Part shown: one piece after another, positions 17,114 to 29,688 of the stretch
Numbering within the stretch: position 1 is the first letter of the stretch
How the letters are laid out: the number at the start of each line of letters is the position of its first letter
Assembly (NCBI GenBank): GCA_963753135.1
Contig: CAVWBA010000010.1
Span: forward strand, 103,060 to 167,059
From: Roseiarcus sp963753135
Lineage (GTDB): Bacteria; Pseudomonadota; Alphaproteobacteria; Rhizobiales; Beijerinckiaceae
DNA: 64,000 bases
Reading direction: 5' to 3'
Position numbers and translations under genes: made by a program
The notes under the pieces: model-generated
What the model was told of the DNA's origin: nothing
The model's input: the letters and a program-made list of their open reading frames with translations, nothing else
The model's database searches: none

Positions 17114-18943
17114 ATGGCGGAACAATTCAAGAAACCACACAAGGATGGCGACGGCGTGGAGAGCACGTCACTGGCCGGTCTGTTCTCCGACGTCATCTGG
17201 ATGGCTTCGGCCTTCTGGGTTTCGCGTCAGCGCAACAAGCTTCTGATGCTTGCGATTGCGCTCGTCGCAGTCGTCGGAGCCACCGCCTACATGCAGATCA
17301 GGCTCAATTCCTGGAACCGCCCATTTTACAACGCGCTGACCAACAAGGACATGCCTGCTTTTTTGACCCAGTTTTGGGTCTTCGGCGAAATCGCGGGCGT
17401 ATTGCTGATCCTCAACGTCGCGCAGATGTGGCTCAATCAAAGCTCGAAGGTCGTCCTGCGCCAGGGTCTCGTGAACGATCTCCTGGACCAGTGGCTTAAG
17501 CCAAAGCGCGCCTTCCGCCTGTCGAATTCGGGCCCGCTCGGCGCCAACCCCGATCAGCGCCTGCAGGCCGACGCCCAGCATCTGACCGATCTGTCCACTG
17601 ACCTGGGTATCGGGCTTCTGCAGTCGAGCCTTCTTCTGCTCACGTTCGTCGGCGTTCTTTGGGGACTCTCGAAGGGTCAGTTTCTACCGATTGCTGGCCG
17701 CGACATCGAGCCGCCCGGCTATCTCGTGTGGTGCGCGCTGGTCTACGCCGGGGCGGCGTCATACGTCAGCTGGTGGATCGGCCGTCCGCTGATCAATCTC
17801 AATGCCGATCACTATGCAAGAGAAGCCGAGTTTCGTTTCTCGCTCGTGCGGATCAATGAGCACATCGACGGCATCACCCTCTACGGCGGCGAGGCCGACG
17901 AAAGAGACCGCCTCAATGCGGTGTTCGGCAGCGTGCTCGACATTTCGTGGCGGATCGTTAATGCCGTCACACGCCTGACCTGGGTCACCGCCGGCTATGG
18001 CTGGTTCACGATCATCGCGCCGATTCTGGTCGCCGCCCCAGCCTATTTCCGGAGCAACATAAGCTTCGGGGAGCTCATGGTGATTGTCGGCGCCTTCAAC
18101 CAGGTGCAAACCGCGCTTCGATGGTTCGTCGATAATTTCTCCAATCTTGCCGACTGGCGCGCGACGCTCTTGCGCGTGGCGAGATTCCGGAAAGCGATCA
18201 TGGGCATGGACGATTTGGGCCAAGCGGCGAGCCGCATCAAGTTTGCCGAGGCGGACGATCCCTCGATCAAGATCGACGATCTTCGGGTCGCCTCGCCGGG
18301 AGGGTGCGTGATGTTGAGCGAACCCCACGCGGACATGAACGCCAACGAACGTGTCCTCATCGCGGGTGAAAACGGCGAAGAAAAAGCTCTGTTGTTTCGC
18401 GCCATTGGCGGGCTTTGGCCGTGGGGGAGCGGTCAGATCACGCATCCGGCGCGCAGCTCGATCATGTTCATGCCGGTGCAAGCCTACATTCCGCCTGGCA
18501 CCCTGCGTGAGGCTGTCGCCTATCCGCACCCGATCGAGGCCTTTGACCACCCAACCATCGTCAAAGCGCTTGCCGGCGTCGGACTTGAACACCTCGAACC
18601 GCACCTCGACACCGTGAATCGATGGGACCGGGACCTGACCGACGACGAAAAGCAATGCCTCGCATTCGCTCGCGTGGTCTTGCAAAGGCCGGGCTGGGTC
18701 GTGGTCAACGATGCGCTCGACGTCCTCGACCCGAAATCGCGCGAACGCATCCGGAAGCTATTCGAGAGCGAACTGGCGGACATGGGCTTGATCAATATCG
18801 GCCATGACCAGCCGGAAACCGGTTTCTACCCGCGCAAGCTGCATCTCGTCGTTGATCCAGGCGGCCAGAAGTTCGAGCCCGAGCGCGAGCATGGAACCCC
18901 CGAGCCGGCAAACGCTCCCGCTGAATCTGTTTCCGCCAAGTGA
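17114..18943 (+). CDS. SbmA/BacA-type ABC protein with degenerate ATPase domain
   Basis: 609 residues from ATG 17114 (ATG 17084 and 16919 are alternatives). The N-terminal half has membrane helices and the family segment RLNSWNRPFYNALTNKDM. The C-terminal ATPase domain keeps FRAIGGLWPWGSG and PPGTLREAVAYP but is unusual: the Walker A region reads GENGEEKALL, lacking the final Gly and the Ser/Thr; the signature is LTDDEKQCLAFAR; and the Walker B end is WVVVNDALDVLD instead of DEATSALD. The switch His survives in NIGHDQP. ATP hydrolysis may be weak. The gene overlaps the GH144 gene by 4 bases (GTGA), suggesting joint function in carbohydrate handling. Confidence 0.82.
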   Translation: MAEQFKKPHKDGDGVESTSLAGLFSDVIWMASAFWVSRQRNKLLMLAIALVAVVGATAYMQIRLNSWNRPFYNALTNKDMPAFLTQFWVFGEIAGVLLILNVAQMWLNQSSKVVLRQGLVNDLLDQWLKPKRAFRLSNSGPLGANPDQRLQADAQHLTDLSTDLGIGLLQSSLLLLTFVGVLWGLSKGQFLPIAGRDIEPPGYLVWCALVYAGAASYVSWWIGRPLINLNADHYAREAEFRFSLVRINEHIDGITLYGGEADERDRLNAVFGSVLDISWRIVNAVTRLTWVTAGYGWFTIIAPILVAAPAYFRSNISFGELMVIVGAFNQVQTALRWFVDNFSNLADWRATLLRVARFRKAIMGMDDLGQAASRIKFAEADDPSIKIDDLRVASPGGCVMLSEPHADMNANERVLIAGENGEEKALLFRAIGGLWPWGSGQITHPARSSIMFMPVQAYIPPGTLREAVAYPHPIEAFDHPTIVKALAGVGLEHLEPHLDTVNRWDRDLTDDEKQCLAFARVVLQRPGWVVVNDALDVLDPKSRERIRKLFESELADMGLINIGHDQPETGFYPRKLHLVVDPGGQKFEPEREHGTPEPANAPAESVSAK

Positions 18944-20256
18944 ATAGGTCGCCCATGCCACATTCCGCCAAAACCAAGTCGCACGCCAAGGAAGCCAAGC
19001 GGAAGGACAAGCTGTCTGACGAGGATTTGCTTGACCTCGTCCAGCGCCAAACTTTCCGCTATTTCTGGGACAGCGGGGAGCCGGTGAGCGGCTTGGCGCG
19101 CGATCGCGTCACGCGGCTGACGGACCCGCCGGATCACGACATAGCGATCGGAGGCTCTGGCTTCGGGTTGATGGCGCTGATCGTAGCCTGCGAGCGCGGA
19201 TGGGTGACCCGAACTGAACTGCAGGAGCGTGTTTCCAAGGCGCTCGACTGCCTCGAACGAGCGACCTGCTACCATGGTCTCTACCCCCATTTCATGCGTG
19301 GAGACACCGGGGCGACGAAGCCGTTCAGCCGCAAGGACGATGGCGCTGACCTGGTCGAGACCGCATTCCTGTTTCAGGGACTCCTGTGCGTCCGCGCCTA
19401 TTTTAGCGGCGACACGCCGGAAGAGGCGCGCATTCGCGACCGCATCACCTATCTTTGGCGCGAAGCGGAGTGGGATTGGTACACCCAAGGCACTCGAACC
19501 GCGCTCACCTGGCACTGGAGCCACACCAACGGGTTTGCGCTCAACCATCCGGTCCGCGGTTGGAACGAGTGCCTTATCGCTTACGTGTTGGCCGCTTCCT
19601 CGCCGCGCTATTCGATCGCGGTTGAAGCCTATCACGAGGGCTGGGCGCAGGGCCGTCAGTTTCTCAACCGACGCAATTTCGAGGGGGTGGAGCTTCCGCT
19701 TGGACCGGACTGGGGGGGACCCCTCTTCTTCACCCACTATTCCTTTTGCGGCATCGATCCGCGCGGCTTGAGCGACGCCTACGCCGACTACTGGCGGCAA
19801 AACGAAGCGCATACCCGCATCAACTACGCCTACTGCGTCCGCAATCCGCGGGGATACAAAGGCTACGGACCAAATTGTTGGGGGCTTACGGCCGGCGATT
19901 CGGTGCAGGGATATTCGGCGCACTCGCCCGACAACGACAAGGGCGTCATTACCCCGAGCGCCGCTTTGTCGAGCTTCCCTTACGCGCCTAAGGAGGCGAT
20001 TGCGGCGCTGCGACACTTTCACGACAATCTCGGCGACAAAATTTGGGGACGGTACGGCTTCATCGATGGATTTAGCGAGCAACATGACTGGTGGGCCGAC
20101 AGCTATCTCGCGATCAGCCAGGGGCCGATCGTCGTCATGATCGAGAACTATCGCACCGGTCTCATTTGGAATCTGTTCATGGGCATCCCCGAGATCCGTG
20201 AGGGGATGAAGAGGCTGGGCTTCAAGAGTCCGCACCTCGTGTCAGCGATAGCGTGA
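18940..20256 (+). CDS. Glycoamylase-domain protein, GH144-type endo-beta-1,2-glucanase
   Basis: 438 residues from GTG 18940, which overlaps the ABC gene stop; ATG 18955 is the alternative start. After a Lys-rich N-terminus the protein matches the Glycoamylase family: QRQTFRYFWDSGEPVSGLAR, GGSGFGLMALIVACERGW, WHWSHTNGFALNHPVRGWNE, YKGYGPNCWGLTAGD and QGPIVVMIENYRTGLIWNL. Family members characterised in Chitinophaga are endo-beta-1,2-glucanases. No signal peptide is present, so action in the cytoplasm is likely. The neighbouring GH94 phosphorylase of 1,2-beta-glucan type supports this substrate. The stop overlaps the GH15 start by 4 bases. Confidence 0.85.
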   Translation: MNRSPMPHSAKTKSHAKEAKRKDKLSDEDLLDLVQRQTFRYFWDSGEPVSGLARDRVTRLTDPPDHDIAIGGSGFGLMALIVACERGWVTRTELQERVSKALDCLERATCYHGLYPHFMRGDTGATKPFSRKDDGADLVETAFLFQGLLCVRAYFSGDTPEEARIRDRITYLWREAEWDWYTQGTRTALTWHWSHTNGFALNHPVRGWNECLIAYVLAASSPRYSIAVEAYHEGWAQGRQFLNRRNFEGVELPLGPDWGGPLFFTHYSFCGIDPRGLSDAYADYWRQNEAHTRINYAYCVRNPRGYKGYGPNCWGLTAGDSVQGYSAHSPDNDKGVITPSAALSSFPYAPKEAIAALRHFHDNLGDKIWGRYGFIDGFSEQHDWWADSYLAISQGPIVVMIENYRTGLIWNLFMGIPEIREGMKRLGFKSPHLVSAIA

Positions 20257-21653
20257 CCACGCTTGACGGCTGGGTAGCGACGGAAGCGCGCCTGGCCGCC
20301 GATGCGATGCTGCGCGCCATCTCGGCGACCCAGATCGTCAAGGAGCGTCCCGGCTTCGGCCAGCGCATCGTTCCGCGGCCAGGATCGGTGGTCGCGTCGC
20401 CGGTCCGCGCTGCCTACGATCCCGACCCTGACTATTTTTTCCACTGGTTCCGGGATTCGGCCATCATCATCGACGCGTTGCGCGTGGCCCTGGCGGAGGG
20501 ATTCCTCGACGCAACGCCGATCGAGCGCTTGCGTGAGTTTGTGGACTTCAACCGAGCGCTGCGCAAGCTGGACGGACGCGAGTTTCTTCGTCAGGGCCAT
20601 TTCCGGAAAAAGGTTCAGCCTTCCTTTCTGCAATATGTGCGGCCAGACGAAGAGATCGCAGCGATCTTCGGTGACGCGGTGCTGGCCGAAGCCCGCATAA
20701 ATCCAGATGGAACCCTTGATTTTACTCGATGGGCGCGCCCCCAGAATGATGGGCCGGCGCTTCAAGTCCTCGCGCTCACACGATGGCGGGACGCCGAGCC
20801 GAACCTGGACGAGACGCTCCAGGCCGCCATGCTTGAGCTTGTGATCGGCAATCTAGACTTCATCCTATCGCGCGCGAGAGAGCCTTCATTCGACATCTGG
20901 GAGGAAGAGTCCGGGTATCACTATTACACCCGGCTGGTACAGGCCGAGGCGCTTGCTTGCGGCGCTAAGTGGCTTGCGGAAATGGGTGATGGGACCCGGG
21001 CTCGCAACTGTCGCTCCGTAGCGGGCGAGTTGGATGCGAGCCTCGACGCATACTGGAGCGTGGCTGACACTTATTGCCGCTCAAGGATCGGCGTCATTGG
21101 CGGCGGCGCCCCAGGCAAGGCTCTGGACATCGCGGTGATTCTCGGCGTGCTTCACGCTGGCCGCGGGGCGGGGACGCACAGCGTGCTCGACCCAAAGGCT
21201 CAGGCGACACTGGCCGCGCTTGAAGACCTGTTCGACGCTGAATATCCGATCAACTCAGAGCGCCTGCCCGACCGGGGTCCTGCGATGGGCCGCTACGCGA
21301 AAGACGCGTACTACGGCGGCAATCCCTGGTATCTGGCGACGCTTGCCGCAGCCGAGTTCTATTTCAAATTGGCGATCGTGTTGCGATCAGGCGGTGAGAT
21401 ATCCGTGACCGACGACAACGCACGCTTTCGCGAACGCCTGACCGGCGAAAGCCCAACGAAGGCCGCTTTCGAACGCGGCGAAAGGTTCATGCGCACAGTG
21501 CAGGCGTACACGCCGCCCAGCGGCGACCTCTCCGAACAATTCGACCGCGCGACGGGCGCGCAGACTTCGGCCAAACGCCTCGCCTGGAGCTACGCCGCCT
21601 TTATCACCGCCGCCGCGAGCCGCCGCCAGGCCGCCCAGGCCATTCGAGACTGA
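20253..21653 (+). CDS. Glycoside hydrolase family 15 (glucoamylase-like)
   Basis: 466 residues from GTG 20253, overlapping the GH144 stop (GTGA). GH15 features are visible: DPDYFFHWFRDSAIII near the N-terminus, the general acid Glu in FDIWEEESGYHYYTR, and the general base Glu in LSEQFDRATGAQTSA followed by LAWSYAAF. GH15 enzymes release beta-glucose from alpha-glucans by inversion. Its place among beta-1,2-glucan genes is odd; it might act on a different glucan or have an unusual specificity. The 3' end overlaps the convergent GH94 gene by 50 bases. Confidence 0.85.
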   Translation: MTTLDGWVATEARLAADAMLRAISATQIVKERPGFGQRIVPRPGSVVASPVRAAYDPDPDYFFHWFRDSAIIIDALRVALAEGFLDATPIERLREFVDFNRALRKLDGREFLRQGHFRKKVQPSFLQYVRPDEEIAAIFGDAVLAEARINPDGTLDFTRWARPQNDGPALQVLALTRWRDAEPNLDETLQAAMLELVIGNLDFILSRAREPSFDIWEEESGYHYYTRLVQAEALACGAKWLAEMGDGTRARNCRSVAGELDASLDAYWSVADTYCRSRIGVIGGGAPGKALDIAVILGVLHAGRGAGTHSVLDPKAQATLAALEDLFDAEYPINSERLPDRGPAMGRYAKDAYYGGNPWYLATLAAAEFYFKLAIVLRSGGEISVTDDNARFRERLTGESPTKAAFERGERFMRTVQAYTPPSGDLSEQFDRATGAQTSAKRLAWSYAAFITAAASRRQAAQAIRD

Positions 21654-24600
21654 GGTCTCTGCGCAACTTTCTCAAGCCCGGCGTCACGATTCGCTTCCCA
21701 AATTGACGTCGCAGTCCGAAAGCATGGCGAATCAGCATATTGGCGTAGAGGCCCGGGCCGCTCGAATAGACGCGCCAGCCGCCGTCGACGGCGATCGAGT
21801 TTGCTCTGACGCGCGCCCATTCGTCGCTTGCCTGATACCGATCCTGGAAGGCGGCGTCGCTCGAACTGAAATAGGCGTTTCGCTGCCTCGGCGACGCATT
21901 AGGCAACTTATCCGTCACCGCGATTGGATTGGCTACCAAAAGCGCCTCCCACAGCGACTCAAACTCGCCCATGTCGCTCACCGCCTCGCCGTAGCGAAGG
22001 TGAGAATGCGTATACATGAGTCCGATCTCGCGGCCGAAGAAGGCGGCAGATTCCGCTCGCTGAAAGAACGTCTCGGGGCCGCCATGATAGGCGATCGGCT
22101 TGTCCATCAGCCGCGCGCCGTCCGAAAAGAGGAGATGCTTGCGGATGAGGCTAAAGTGCTTGCGCGCCTGGGCCTGCGTAAACATGCCGCCGATCATGCT
22201 CTGCGTCATCGGCAGGAGCGAATAGGCAAGGCCCGTTTTCTTATCGCTCGGATGCAGCAAGAGCTCAGGCTCGCCGCCTTCAAGGCGGAACACGCCATAG
22301 CCGGCGACCACTCCGTCGCGAATAAGATGGGCGTTGAAGTCCTTGCGCACTGCCGCCGCGAGCGCATCGAGCTCCTTGGCGCGCTTTGGCGCGCGCTTCG
22401 CCTGACGGAGGATCTCCGCATAGCGACGAAGCTGCTCGTAAAACAGCACCACCGTCCAGGCGCTCGCCATCCAATCGCTCGTCGTCGGATCGACGGGTCG
22501 AAGCGAGTCGTTCCAGTCGCCGTTGCCATAACGAACGAGGTTGGTCCCCGGGATGAAGCGGGTGCGCACGGTTTCGATCAGCTTGTCGACATGTCTAGTC
22601 ACCGGATCGGCGTGCTGGGTCTTGTCGAAATTGTCCGCCCGACGCCACGCGATCGTCTCATCGAGAAAAGCAAAGTCGCCGGTGGCTTCGACATAGTCGC
22701 AGAGCGCCTTAAGCGGCCAGATGATGATATCGCCATGCGACTCCCTGTCCTGCACCACGGAATAGGGTTCGAGCATGAACCATTGCGGCCAGTCGCCGCT
22801 CTCTTCGTATTGCTGAGCAAAGATGATGCGCAGGATCTCTTTGACCGCCTGATCGTGCTCAAGCGTCAGCAGGAGCTCGATCGAGCCTTGGCAGACGTCA
22901 CGAGTGCCCCACGCGCCGCCCGTATATTGTTCGAGACCGTGCGGCGCCGTGAGATGGATCATCCCGTCATGCGCGAGCCAGGGGAGGACGGTGTCGACGG
23001 CAAGAGCGTCCGCGGAATTCTTGGCGCTCCTTACCCGGACGCCGCGCGTAAGGTCTCGCCAAAATCGATCCGCGGGCTTGAGCATCGCGGCCTCGTCGAC
23101 AGGTTTGGCGTATTTTGACGTCAGTGCGCCGGCCACCTTTGCATCGGTCATGGAGCCGACGACCGCGAACACGAATTCGTTCGTTGGCCGCGTGCGGATC
23201 GCGACGTATCCGCCGGCGCCGCGCTTGCCGTCGGCATAGAGAAGTTCGTCGCCGCCGATGGCCTCGACCCGCCCGGGCGTGCTCGTGACCAAGCGATAGA
23301 CAGCCTCAGGATATTGCTGGCCCCAGCGATCATTGAGGTCGGGCCGGAAGGTGAAGCGCTTTCGCTTCGAGTTCGATCTCTATGCGGCCTGCAGGTCCAT
23401 ATTCCTGCTCGCCCAAGACGAGATGGCCGAAGACGAGAAAGCGACATCTTGGCCCTTCGACGTTGACGCGCCACTGCATGGCCGGCTCATCGCCGCAGAC
23501 GGTTGCGGAGACTGTCACGGTCCGCTGGCTTAAGCGATAGACCCAGCGGCAATCGCTGAGCCCCATCTCGAAGGCGGACGGGACGGTCAGCAAGCGCCAT
23601 CCGTCCTTTGTCTCCGTCATGATGCGCAGTCCGCTGGCGCGCGTGATGTTGTAGGGATCGCGCGAGACGGAGAAGAGCTTGTGGAAAGACGTGTTGCCGA
23701 TGGTGAGCTGCGCCCCGAACACGCCGTGCATCCATGCGGTCGCGCACAGAATTGTTTCGTCCGGCAGCAACGATTGACCACTGCGGATCAAGGAACCGTG
23801 ACGTCGCGCCACGATGTGCTCCTTGTCTCGCAGGACGACGTGGCGGCTGTAGGTCCTTCCCGGAACAAAGAAAGATAGAAGCTTGCCGTTCGCGCGTTCG
23901 AGATGCGTGCGCCTGCGGTAACTTGCTTTTATCACCTTGCCGTCAAGCGTCTCCGCGGCGGCGGAAGGGGCCTCATGCAGCAGGCTGCGCGGTGGGGCCG
24001 ATAGGGCGACTTCGCGCTCCGCCCACTCCCTGCTAGCGCCGTCGACGACGTCAACCAGACTCAGGTCCTCGTCGCTCGACGCCGCAGGGTGGTCAGGCTC
24101 AAAGAAGCCAAAAAACGTCCAGGACGTCGTTCCGCCAGGCGCGAGCGCCACAGCCTTCGATTGAAGAGCCGCGCACGCCGTCTCGTATTGAAGGCGCTCG
24201 GACGGCAGGCTCGACCCGAACGGAACGTCGAGTTGATCGGCGTCGCGATATCCGGGCCCCATCAATTGCCGAAAATCCGTGGCATAGCCTGCGGCGCCTT
24301 CCAGGCAGCCATGCGCCGCCCAGGGATGCGCGCCGCCCTGCGAGAGATTTTGCCGGCCCATCAGGACATGGCCCAGGTGCGGATGATGCGCGACGTGATG
24401 GTCGAGATACTGACTGGCGTAGGCTTCGTTGTTCATCAGGAAACCCTGATCGCCGAGCCCCAGATCCTGGATGAGAACTGCGTCGCAGGGGAGTTCCTCG
24501 TCGCGGCGGTTGACGACCTCGACGCGCCAGAACCACGCGTTCAGTCGCGGGTGCAGCCACAAGGTGACCCGATGGCCAATGCCGCTCTCCATTCCCTCCC

Positions 24601-24895
24601 ACACATAGCGGTCGTCCGAGGAGCCGACGCGAAGCGGCGCCTCTGGACCCATGACGGCTAGATTTATGAGTTGCTCGCCGCCCGTGCGCACATAGAGGCG
24701 CGCCATGCCGTTGCCGATCGGCAAGGCGAGCGTCTGATTGATCATGATCCGACGATTGGCTTCAGTGTGTTCAATGGCGTAGATCGCGCCGGTCGGCAGG
24801 AAACTGACCGAAAGTCCTGAGCCGTTCTCGATCCGCAGAAGTTTGAGATCGTCTCGACGCGGCGTTGTCAGGATCTCAATCGACGAATCCAACAT
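21604..24895 (-). CDS. GH94 1,2-beta-oligoglucan phosphorylase (one frameshift)
   Basis: ATG 24895 follows a strong GGGGAGGG site and begins MLDSSIEILTTPRRDD. The first half is the beta-sandwich region; the second contains the catalytic acid Asp in YGNGDWNDSLRPVD and the barrel motifs WLAHDGMIHLTAPHGLEQYT and GGAWGTRDVCQG. The frame breaks at TTT 23360-23362; removing one base gives FTFRPDLNDRWGQQYPEAV and 1096 residues, close to the 1,113-residue Listeria innocua enzyme, rather than a cyclic glucan synthase, which is over twice as long. The enzyme splits 1,2-beta-glucan oligomers with phosphate to glucose-1-phosphate. Confidence 0.87.
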
Positions 24896-25151
24896 GAACC
24901 CTCCCCTGCCCAAGCCTTCCCGTACATCGGCCCACTGGCCGCGTCCGCAAATGGGGCCCCTCAACTGAGCCCGATCGGCCCTACAAGTTTGATCTTAACC
25001 CGCCGCAATCGCCTTTTGGAGGCGTTTCGCAGCTGGAAAGGCCGCCTTTAATCCGGACAACGACACCTAAGGGTGAATGCGGGCGGGAATTGCGCTATTG
25101 AGCGTCGACAGGTCTGGATCAAAAACTGGCGCTGTAGGTTCGGGTGAGGCG

Positions 25152-25560
25152 ATGGAAGCGAAATTTCCAAGCTATTGGATGTGGTCGGAGGCGTTCGAGA
25201 TGCTCGCGCGCGCGGAGCGCATGCATCGGCAGTTCTTTCCGCCGTCGAGCTCGCCCTCCCCCGTCGCATGGGAGCCTCCCGTCGACGTCCTCGAAACCGA
25301 ACGCGCAGTGCTGGTGCTGGTGGCGCTCCCGGGGGTCGACTTCAACGAGGTCAAGGCGGTCATCAATCAAAGCGAACTCTTGATCTCGGGATGTCGGACC
25401 TACCCGGAGGAGATGCGGACGGCGGTCATTCACCGTCTCGAACTGCCGCAAGGCCGGTTTGAACGCCGCGTCCGGCTGCCTGCGGGGCGCTACAGCGCCA
25501 TCCACCGGTCGGATTCAAACGGCACATTGCTCATTACGCTAGAGAAAGCGGGACCCTCAA

Positions 25561-25568
<8 letters not shown>
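25152..25568 (+). CDS. Hsp20/alpha-crystallin small heat shock protein
   Basis: 138 residues from ATG 25152 (MEAKFPSYWMWSEAFEML); an upstream ATG at 25077 is possible. The alpha-crystallin domain is clear: WEPPVDVLETERAVLVLVAL, GVDFNEVKAVINQSELLISG, and FERRVRLPAGRY with the end NGTLLITLEKA. The usual C-terminal IxI/V anchor is weak. It is an ATP-independent holdase. Its last 8 bases overlap the lon start (25561-25568), so the two are translated together; Hsp20-Lon pairs are common in related bacteria. Confidence 0.92.
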
Positions 25569-27985
<2,417 letters not shown>

Positions 27986-28029
27986 AAAGGTTCATGTGAC
28001 CGCGCGCAACCCGGAGGACAGGCGCCCGG

Positions 28030-28107
28030 CTCTAGCGGTATTTTTACCGGCGCCCCTTAATAATTTCAGGGGGTTATGAGCCCGTTTAGTTCCGCCTCGC
28101 GACTCGG
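28030..28107 (+). repeat. Dispersed repeat, copy 2
   Basis: Matches the minus strand of 14680-14755 in the blocks ATTTTTACCGGCGC, TTTCAG, GGTTATGA and CCCGTTTAGTTCCGCC. It stands in the 410-base gap between lon and the next gene, which otherwise holds only the cytochrome c remnant. Confidence 0.65.
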
Positions 28108-28189
28108 GCCGCGAGCGAGTGATCTGTATTACGCTGTTAGCTTGTTATTAACCGCTTGGACGTAGCCCTCAGCGGGAATCAGGCTGTGT

Positions 28190-28280
28190 CGCCCGTCGTC
28201 TTGCCGCCGCAACGTCTGCCGCCGAGCGCGCGTCCGGATACGCGTTGCCGAAATGAGTGCGGACATAATTGACGACGTCA
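28190..28280 (-). pseudogene. Remnant of a duplicated cytochrome c gene 3' end
   Basis: On the minus strand this reads VNYVRTHFGNAYPD, then SAADVAAAR, almost the same as the C-terminus of the cytochrome c at 29689-30114 (INYVRTHFGNAYPG, then SAADVAAAR). The similarity stops at about 28280, and no start, heme motif or stop is found. It is a decayed partial copy about 1.4 kb from the intact gene, in the same orientation. Confidence 0.8.
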
Positions 28281-28395
28281 GGCGGCGGATCGTCCGGCTA
28301 CTACTGACGCAAGGGCAAGGCGAACAAGTTCAGCACCTAAGGCAATTGCGGGTCTGGCCTTTTTGATTTAGCAACAACCGAATGGAGAACTGGCC

Positions 28396-29305
28396 ATGAG
28401 GACCGCAATCATCGCCGCAGTGCTTCTAGCGTTCACGGGCGCGGCCGATGCCGAGCATTGAGGCGAAAGCTCCCGATTATGCCTATCGCGATCCTCTTGG
28501 ATTGCCTTGGATTCTCTGCCTGCCCGACTCAGAGTTATCAATCAGTTACGCGGCATTTTCGCGACAAGAATTAACCCACGGCCTCCCCGCGTTGAGAGGG
28601 CGCCGCGACGGGAACGTCCGGCCGATCATGCTCTTTTCCCAGCCAGAAGCGGCCAAGTCGCCTACGGCCGAGAGCCCGGGATACCGACCGCCATTCCAAC
28701 CGGGGAACCTGTACGGCGCCCCAATGTGCACTTTCATCCCAGACAACCCACAAGCCGCACCGACGCCATCGATCTGCATCCTGCGCTCCGATAACGGAAC
28801 GTATGCCGTGCGTGCTGGCGAACGGGATCGCTGCGGACCGTACAACTGCGGGGAGCTAATCCAACAATGGAAGATTAGGCCAGATGCTACAACAGGTAGC
28901 GCGTCCTGCGCCTTTATGTACAACCACACTGCCTGCCACACAGCCGTGGAGTGGCGCGAGGAGACCGACAGACTGTGCGCCGCAGCCAGCGCCGCCACCG
29001 CCAAGAGGCAGGCGATGCAGCGAGCCGGCTGGGGAACGAACGCTATGTTTCTGCAGCACGGCGGCGAGTTCAATGCTGCCGGCGCTGTTGAGGCCAAGTC
29101 AGGCCAGTTATGCGCGGACGCTCAAGGCGCGTTGGCGACCGCCGGCTGGTTAATAATAGTCCAGGAACGTGTAGGGAGATACGTTTTATCAATTTTCTGC
29201 AAAGCGAGCGTTGCGTTCGCTGGACTAGCGGTAATTTGGTTATTTAAGAAACGATCGTGGCGCCTGGTCCTGCAAGCCGACGGTGACGAGATAACCTATA
29301 TTTAG
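28396..29305 (+). CDS. Exported protein of unknown function, C-terminal membrane helix (one frameshift)
   Basis: ATG 28396 encodes a clear signal peptide MRTAIIAAVLLAFTGAADAE that runs into a stop; a long frame shifted by one base begins alongside. Deleting one T of 28458-28459 fuses them: ADAEHEAKAPDYAYRDP, giving 302 residues. The mature part has about ten cysteines (for example RCGPYNCG and SCAFMYNHTACH), suggesting disulfides, and ends with a hydrophobic helix CKASVAFAGLAVIWLF followed by KKRSWR and a short tail. I do not recognise a family. It sits between a cytochrome c remnant and the intact cytochrome c gene, so it may belong to inserted DNA. Confidence 0.6.
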
Positions 29306-29398
29306 CAGCTCTTCTTCATGATAGTATCGTGTGGCGCTCGGCTTGCTACCTTTTTGTTTGTGGCCTCTCGGATGATCGTTCGTCTTAAGGTATAGCCG

Positions 29399-29650
29399 CT
29401 AGGCAGGTTGAAACGCATTGAGGAATTGATGCGACGGTCCATATAGCTGCCTGTCCATTCGGAGCTTGCACTGAGCCTGTACCGCGCCTAGAAGCGCAAC
29501 GATCCATTCCGCATCCTGAATGTTCCGCCACGCATTTGGATTCCAGGAAATCGTTGGCTTCTCCGTGGATGCTCGCCACCACAGCCAGGCGGCGCGAAGC
29601 CCCGTAGTGAATCCGAGGCCAGCGAACGTGAGAACAAGGATCACCTTCAT
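29399..29650 (-). CDS. Small single-helix membrane protein, unknown function
   Basis: 83 residues. The N-terminus MKVILVLTFAGLGFTTGLRA is a membrane helix or uncleaved signal, followed by AAWLWWRAS and a short hydrophilic part with WNPNAWRN and VALLGAVQAQCKLRM. It is transcribed toward 29399 from just downstream of the cytochrome c gene, 38 bases away and on the same strand. No known domain is recognised; codon use resembles its neighbours. Confidence 0.5.
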   Translation of the reverse strand: MKVILVLTFAGLGFTTGLRAAWLWWRASTEKPTISWNPNAWRNIQDAEWIVALLGAVQAQCKLRMDRQLYGPSHQFLNAFQPA

Positions 29651-29688
29651 TTTTGGTCGCTTCCGCTTTTAGGACCAGCCCCGCGAAG

